Assembly (NCBI GenBank): GCA_051024685.1
Contig: JAZHPA010000002.1
Span: 62,001-126,000, forward strand
Direction: 5' to 3'
Source: UBA12545 sp051024685
Lineage (GTDB): Bacteria > Bacillota > DSM-521 > Neomoorellales > Neomoorellaceae
Length of the DNA: 64,000 nt
The notes under the pieces were generated by a model, which saw only the letters and a program-made list of their open reading frames with translations, had not been told where the DNA came from and searched no databases. The position numbers and the translations under genes are program-made. Below, in pieces: positions 60,399 through 64,000 of this stretch. The first letter of the stretch is position 1. Each line of letters starts with the position of its first letter.

Positions 60399-60830
60399 TT
60401 GCGCATTGCGGTAATTGACGGGCAGGGTGGTGGCATCGGTAAGCATATTACCAGTAAGATACGCAAGGAGCTACCGCCCGAGGTGGAAATTCTGGCCTTG
60501 GGTACCAACGCTATGGCCACGGCGGCCATGCTTAAGGCCGGTGCCAATGAGGGAGCCACGGGAGAAAACGCTGTTGTACGCAATGTTTCCCGGGTAGATG
60601 TGATCGTAGGCTCGCTGGCCATTGTGCTGGCGGAAAGTATGTTGGGCGAAGTTACTCCCCGTATGGCCGCCAGCGTTGCAGCCAGCCCGGCTCTAAAATT
60701 GTTGCTCCCCCTCAATAGGTCCGGTGTGGAGATAATAGGGGTGAATGACGAGCCCCTGCCCCATTTGATAGACGCCCTGGTAGTGCGGCTGAAGGAGTGG
60801 GCTGTGGAGGCCGGAAAGCTTACGAATTAG
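60399..60830 (+). CDS. DUF3842-family protein
   Basis: The 143-aa protein opens RIAVIDGQGGGIGKHITSKIR, a glycine-rich nucleotide-binding-like loop, and continues with ALGTNAMATAAMLKAGANEGATGENAVV, a very conserved DUF3842 block. TTG 60399 lies seven bases after GGGAG and begins the protein as the family does; ATG 60393 would add two residues. It is often encoded next to CooT and nickel or cobalt genes in acetogens and other anaerobes. A role in metal or cofactor handling is guessed from context only. Confidence 0.85.
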   Translation: MRIAVIDGQGGGIGKHITSKIRKELPPEVEILALGTNAMATAAMLKAGANEGATGENAVVRNVSRVDVIVGSLAIVLAESMLGEVTPRMAASVAASPALKLLLPLNRSGVEIIGVNDEPLPHLIDALVVRLKEWAVEAGKLTN

Positions 60831-60857
60831 CGGGGCTGACGAGAAGGAGGAAGGGAC

Positions 60858-61049
60858 ATGTGCGAGGCTAACGCCTATCTTTTGAAAGGGGATAAGGAAG
60901 AGCTGGTCCTGGAGGGTGTGGACCGAGTTGTTCCCCAGGAGGACGGGATTCTTTTAGAGGACATTTTCGGCAAGCGGAAACTTCTGCGGGCGCGGATTAA
61001 AGAGATGGCCTTGGTGGAACATAAAATAATCCTGGAAGCGACGGAATGA
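60858..61049 (+). CDS. cooT: CooT-family nickel-binding protein
   Basis: The 63-aa protein begins MCEANAYLL. Members of this family bind nickel through the conserved Cys2 at the N-terminus; CooT of Rhodospirillum rubrum serves CO dehydrogenase maturation. The rest is a small Sm-like beta-barrel pattern (LVLEGVDRVVPQEDGILLEDIFGKRKLL). GAAGGAGGAAGGG precedes ATG 60858. Its place before cbiM suggests that the operon brings in nickel (or cobalt) for CO dehydrogenase/acetyl-CoA synthase or similar enzymes, which are not in the window. Confidence 0.9.
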   Translation: MCEANAYLLKGDKEELVLEGVDRVVPQEDGILLEDIFGKRKLLRARIKEMALVEHKIILEATE

Positions 61050-61096
61050 ATAAGCCGTAAGTGACCCAGAAGGCGGTACCACGGAGGACGGCGGTG

Positions 61097-61140
61097 AGCC
61101 ACGGAGGCTCGAAGGGGAGTTTCCGTGGCTTTGTTTTTTT
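61097..61140 (+). terminator. Terminator/attenuator between cooT and cbiM
   Basis: AGCCACGGA (61097-61105) pairs with TCCGTGGCT (61122-61130), followed by TTGTTTTTTT. As it lies inside what looks like one operon, it may act as an attenuator that lowers or controls expression of the transporter genes. Confidence 0.85.
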
Positions 61141-61158
61141 AAGGAGGAGGAACCCAAA

Positions 61159-61797
61159 ATGCACATCCCGGACGGGTTTTTGGATGCCAAGACCTGGTTA
61201 GGAGCCGCGGCCTTAGGCGGCGCTGCCGTAAGCTATAGCCTTAAAAAAACCGGGGACGCCCTTCAGGACCGGCAAGTCCCTACCCTGGGTGTCCTAGGGG
61301 CCTTCATTTTTGCCGCCCAAATGGTTAACTTTCCGGTGGGCGGGGGGACCTCCGGGCATCTTTTGGGTGCCGCCCTGGCTACGGCCCTCCTGGGCCCCTG
61401 GAGTGCTACCCTCATTTTGACCACCGTACTGGTTGTCCAGGCTGTTTTCTTTGCAGATGGGGGAATTACTACCCTGGGCGCCAATGTTTTGAACATGGCT
61501 GTTATAGCCCCCCTGGTGGCCCATTTTGTTTATAGACTGCTGGGCAGCGGGCGCCCACTGAGCATTTTCTTAGGAAGCTGGTGCTCGGTGGTAGCGGCGG
61601 CAGCGGCGACCGCCCTGGAACTGGCCCTGGCCGGTACGGTCCCTCTTTTGGCGGTGTTGACGGCCATGGTGGGCTGGCATCTCCTCATCGGTATCGGGGA
61701 GGGCTTAATAACCTGCGCGGTGGTAGCCTTTGTGAGCCGCAGCGGTCTGCTGCCGTCTGCAAGTCCCTATGGGAAGGGGGAGGCGAAAATATCGTGA
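61159..61797 (+). CDS. cbiM: ECF transporter substrate-binding component CbiM
   Basis: The 212-aa membrane protein begins MHIPDGFLD, whose N-terminal amino group and His2 bind the metal ion in CbiM/NikM. Several hydrophobic helices follow (LGVLGAFIFAAQMVNFPV, ATALLGPWSATLILTTVLVV), together with the conserved HLLGAALA. It gives metal specificity to an energy-coupling factor transporter for Co2+ or Ni2+. ATG 61159 follows AAGGAGGAGG. The next gene overlaps its stop codon. Confidence 0.94.
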   Translation: MHIPDGFLDAKTWLGAAALGGAAVSYSLKKTGDALQDRQVPTLGVLGAFIFAAQMVNFPVGGGTSGHLLGAALATALLGPWSATLILTTVLVVQAVFFADGGITTLGANVLNMAVIAPLVAHFVYRLLGSGRPLSIFLGSWCSVVAAAAATALELALAGTVPLLAVLTAMVGWHLLIGIGEGLITCAVVAFVSRSGLLPSASPYGKGEAKIS

Positions 61798-62105
61798 CTT
61801 TAACCGACAGGCGTCCTCGCAAGGCAAATGTGATGATCCTGTTGCTCGCCGCCCTGGCGGTGGCGGCCCTGCTGTCCCCATGGGCTTCCTCCAGCCCCGA
61901 CGGCCTGGAACGCGTAGCCGAAGACCTGGGCTTCATGCACTTGGCAGAAGGGAAGGCATTACTCGATGGTTGGATGCCGGACTACGTTTTTCCCGGCCTC
62001 CAACACGAAGGGTTGGCCACTGCGGCGGCAGGGGTGACGGGTACCCTTTTGACCCTGGGTGCTACGTGGGGGTTGTGCAAATTGGTTACCATGCTCAGGC
62101 GCTAA
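61794..62105 (+). CDS. PDGLE-domain protein (CbiN/NikN-like)
   Basis: The 103-aa protein has two membrane helices (VMILLLAALAVAALLSPWA at the start, AAAGVTGTLLTLGATWGL near the end) around SSPDGLERVAEDLGF, the PDGLE motif of CbiN/NikN-like small subunits. It helps metal loading into CbiM. GTG 61794 overlaps the cbiM stop by four bases and follows AAGGGGGAGG. Separate CbiM and PDGLE genes are common in clostridial nickel or cobalt transporters. Confidence 0.9.
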   Translation: MTLTDRRPRKANVMILLLAALAVAALLSPWASSSPDGLERVAEDLGFMHLAEGKALLDGWMPDYVFPGLQHEGLATAAAGVTGTLLTLGATWGLCKLVTMLRR

Positions 62106-62121
62106 TAGAGAGGGATCACTC

Positions 62122-62949
62122 ATGTGGGACCTTCATACCGCCCGGGCCGGGATTTTCCCCAGCCGAGGCAAGGGTCTGTTACCCTTCCAGAGGGTAGATG
62201 CGCGGGTGAAACTGGTGGCCATTGTAGGATATATCGCCCTGGCTACGGGCCTTACTTCTTGGTTTTTGTTGGTGGTGGGGCTCTCCTTTCTAGGGCTGTT
62301 GATCACCTTTTCGGGCTCCGGGTGGCGCCGGGCTGCGGCTCGCCTGGCCTGGGCGGTGCCCCTGGCCGTAGCCATGTTCCTGTTCTTGCCGGTGGTGACG
62401 CCCGGCCACCCTTGGTACCAAATAAGGATGGGGCCCTGGGGGTTAACCTTGAGCCTCGAAGGCTGGCAACTGGCTGTTTTGCTGAGCTTGCGCTTGGTTA
62501 ACGCTTTGCTGGCCGTCGCCTTGCTCCTGGACACCACTCCTTTCGGCGAACTCATGGGGGCGTTAAGAAGCCTGCACTTTCCTGCCGTGCTGGTACAATT
62601 AATAGAGTTTACTCTGCGCTATATTTTTGTCACCGCCGATGAATTGGCGCGCATGTACGTGGCCCGTAAGGCGCGGTGTTTTCAGCCCGGCCACAGCCTT
62701 CTGGCCCGCGATACCTTTTATACTTTGGGTCAGCTGATCGGGACGCTTTTTATGCGCTCCTGGGAGCGCAGCGAGCGCGTTTACCAGGCCATGCTGGCCC
62801 GGGGTTTCACCGGGAATTATGCCCTGGCTACTCTGGCAACCCGTCCGGCGGGGCGCGATCTGGTCTGGGGCTTGAGCATCTTGGGGATGGCCTTAGGCCT
62901 GCGGCTGCTGGAGCTGGGAGGATGGGCATGGATTACATTATTCAAGTAG
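62122..62949 (+). CDS. cbiQ: ECF transporter transmembrane component CbiQ
   Basis: The 275-aa membrane protein has the T-component pattern: VDARVKLVAIVGYIALAT at the start of the first helices, several hydrophobic helices, and the coupling helices with ARG-type motif AMLARGFTGNY near residue 225. It links CbiM to the ATPase CbiO. ATG 62122 lies 10 bases after GAGAGGG; upstream in-frame starts would overlap the PDGLE gene without a ribosome site. It overlaps the next gene by 22 bases. Confidence 0.93.
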   Translation: MWDLHTARAGIFPSRGKGLLPFQRVDARVKLVAIVGYIALATGLTSWFLLVVGLSFLGLLITFSGSGWRRAAARLAWAVPLAVAMFLFLPVVTPGHPWYQIRMGPWGLTLSLEGWQLAVLLSLRLVNALLAVALLLDTTPFGELMGALRSLHFPAVLVQLIEFTLRYIFVTADELARMYVARKARCFQPGHSLLARDTFYTLGQLIGTLFMRSWERSERVYQAMLARGFTGNYALATLATRPAGRDLVWGLSILGMALGLRLLELGGWAWITLFK

Positions 62950-63761
62950 AGGATTTGTACTTTCGCTATAAAGACGGTACCATGGCCCTGCAGGGCCTTT
63001 CTTTATCTATCCAGCGGGGTAGGAAAGTGGCCCTCTTGGGTCCCAATGGGGCGGGAAAGTCCACCCTGCTGTTGCATTTGAACGCTATCCATCTGCCCCA
63101 GCGCGGTAGGGTGTGGGTGGCGGGCCGGGAAGTTTCCCCGGCCACCGAACGCTGGGTGCGCTCCCGGGTGGGCCTGGTATTTCAAGATCCGGACGACCAG
63201 GTCTTTTCTACCACGGTAAAAGAGGATGTGGCCTTTGGACCGCGCAACTTGGGCCTGCCGCCCGCTCAGGTGGAGGAGCGGGTGGAAGCTGCCCTGGCCG
63301 CCGTAGGCATGCTGGCCTATCAGGATAAGGCACCCTACCACCTCAGCTACGGCCAAAAGAAGCGGGTTGCCATTGCCGGGGTTCTGGCCATGGAACCGGA
63401 GATTATTGTTATGGACGAACCCATGGCCTTTCTTGATCCTGCCGGGCAGGAAGCTGTCCGGGCCATTCTGGACAGGCTGCACGAGCAAGGGAAAACCCTC
63501 GTGGTCGCTACCCACGATGTGGACTTTGCGGCCTCTTGGGCCCAGGAAATACTAATTATGAAGGAGGGGCGTCTGCTGGCCCGGGGTGGTCCCGAGGTTC
63601 TTTTGGAACGCGACTTGATACGGGCTGCCGGCTTGCGCCTGCCTCTGGTGGCTCAAGTTTTCCTGGGTTTATGGCCGGGAAACATCCAGTTCCCTCTGGA
63701 TGTATCCGGCGCCAGAAGGATCTTGCGCTCCGTCATTGACAACCGATCGGAAGCCGATTAA
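62928..63761 (+). CDS. cbiO: ECF transporter ATPase CbiO
   Basis: The 277-aa ABC ATPase has Walker A GPNGAGKST near residue 38, the Q-loop LVFQDPDDQVF, the ABC signature LSYGQKKRVAIAG and Walker B EIIVMDEPMAF. It powers metal uptake with CbiM and CbiQ. ATG 62928 fits GGGAGG six bases away; ATG 62922 directly touches that site. The start lies inside the end of cbiQ, showing tight coupling. It is the last gene of the operon. Confidence 0.94.
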   Translation: MDYIIQVEDLYFRYKDGTMALQGLSLSIQRGRKVALLGPNGAGKSTLLLHLNAIHLPQRGRVWVAGREVSPATERWVRSRVGLVFQDPDDQVFSTTVKEDVAFGPRNLGLPPAQVEERVEAALAAVGMLAYQDKAPYHLSYGQKKRVAIAGVLAMEPEIIVMDEPMAFLDPAGQEAVRAILDRLHEQGKTLVVATHDVDFAASWAQEILIMKEGRLLARGGPEVLLERDLIRAAGLRLPLVAQVFLGLWPGNIQFPLDVSGARRILRSVIDNRSEAD

Positions 63762-63840
63762 AATAACATATAAAGATAGAAATAGTAGGAATTAAGACGG
63801 ACGGATGGGAACCATAAAACGAGGGGGTTAGTACGTTAAG

Positions 63841-64000
63841 ATGCGGGTAGCGGAAAACATAACAGAGTTGATTGGACAAACACCGGTGGTGAAGCTTAAT
63901 CGCCTGGCGGGGGAAGGAGCTGAAATATGGGTTAAACTGGAATTCTTTAATCCCGGGTCCAGCGTGAAAGACCGCATCGCCCTGAGCATGATTAGGCAGG
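63841..64000 (+). CDS. cysK: Cysteine synthase CysK (5' part, cut by window end)
   Basis: The visible 53 residues read MRVAENITELIGQTPVVKLN, then EIWVKLEFFNPGSSVKDRIA. This is the start of O-acetylserine sulfhydrylase, with the PLP-binding lysine in SSVKDR. It makes cysteine from O-acetylserine and sulfide. ATG 63841 follows GAGGGGG by about 12 bases. The remainder lies beyond the window. The short gap after cbiO (79 bases) is AT-rich and may hold its promoter. Confidence 0.92.
   Translation, partial: MRVAENITELIGQTPVVKLNRLAGEGAEIWVKLEFFNPGSSVKDRIALSMIRQ

Noticed and set aside
61050..61092. AGGCGGTACCACGG resembling a T-box antiterminator before cbiM
   Set aside because: The essential TGGN is CGGT here, there is no room for stem I or a specifier loop, and the downstream gene is not amino-acid related.
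62676..62927. An upstream extension of the CbiO frame adding more than 80 residues
   Set aside because: It overlaps conserved cbiQ sequence, and ATG 62928 has a well-placed GGGAGG and begins the protein as usual for the family.

Overview
The window looks like a chromosome segment of a thermophilic, strictly anaerobic, spore-forming Firmicute of the Moorella/Thermanaeromonas type. This is inferred from gene content, from GC-rich coding DNA, from AGGAGG-type ribosome sites with frequent GTG/TTG starts, and from T-box and L20 leaders. Spore genes (DUF1657, two CotF-like proteins, YtxC, YunB) sit among housekeeping genes. Two [FeFe]-hydrogenase operons, lipoate and glutamine synthetase genes and a Co/Ni uptake operon fit an acetogenic or related hydrogen-metabolising anaerobe.

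Layout. 0.3-7 kb: DeoR regulator, DUF1657 protein, radical SAM enzyme, class-III aminotransferase, a glutaredoxin-like selenoprotein whose UGA codon splits the frame, two spore coat proteins, a Clp-fold membrane protease and a nuclease-like protein. 7-11 kb: glnA, lpdA, lipA, tRNA-Val. 11-16 kb: zinc-ribbon protein, ytxC, DUF445 protein, T-box-controlled thrS. 16-30 kb: orphan HTH protein, secreted propeller protein, infC-rpmI-rplT behind an L20 leader, ktrA-trmH-ktrB, a 31-aa yqzL, T-box-controlled pheST, zapA, polX.

30-50 kb is the hydrogenase region. It holds hydG, a TM1266-type regulator and hydE. A signalling-like cassette follows: HATPase, HydS-type sensory hydrogenase, DRTGG protein, PHP phosphoesterase. 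Then comes hydrogenase operon 1 (HydC, a second HATPase, a thioredoxin-like Fe-S protein, a HydB fused to a GltD/NfnB-like module, HydA) and hydrogenase operon 2 (canonical HydC-HydB-HydA). The region ends with a protein fusing a HydS-type hydrogenase sensor to a sigma-54 AAA+ activator. A near-perfect sigma-54 promoter lies 184 bp downstream of that gene and faces a 67-aa gene of unknown function closed by a terminator. A Rex-type operator precedes the first cassette and a degenerate one lies just after the promoter of operon 2. Redox state and hydrogen are therefore probably sensed both by Rex and by H-cluster proteins.

50-64 kb: U32 protein, mutS2, a class A penicillin-binding protein (minus strand), tyrS, yunB, then DUF3842-cooT-cbiM-PDGLE-cbiQ-cbiO for cobalt or nickel, and the 5' end of cysK.

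Five intergenic copies of a roughly 255-bp element with long terminal inverted repeats (TATCCCC...GGGGATA) are scattered through the window. Two of them share 136 identical bases in opposite orientation. This element, the selenoprotein and the hydrogenase-sigma-54 fusion with its apparent target promoter are the most notable observations.
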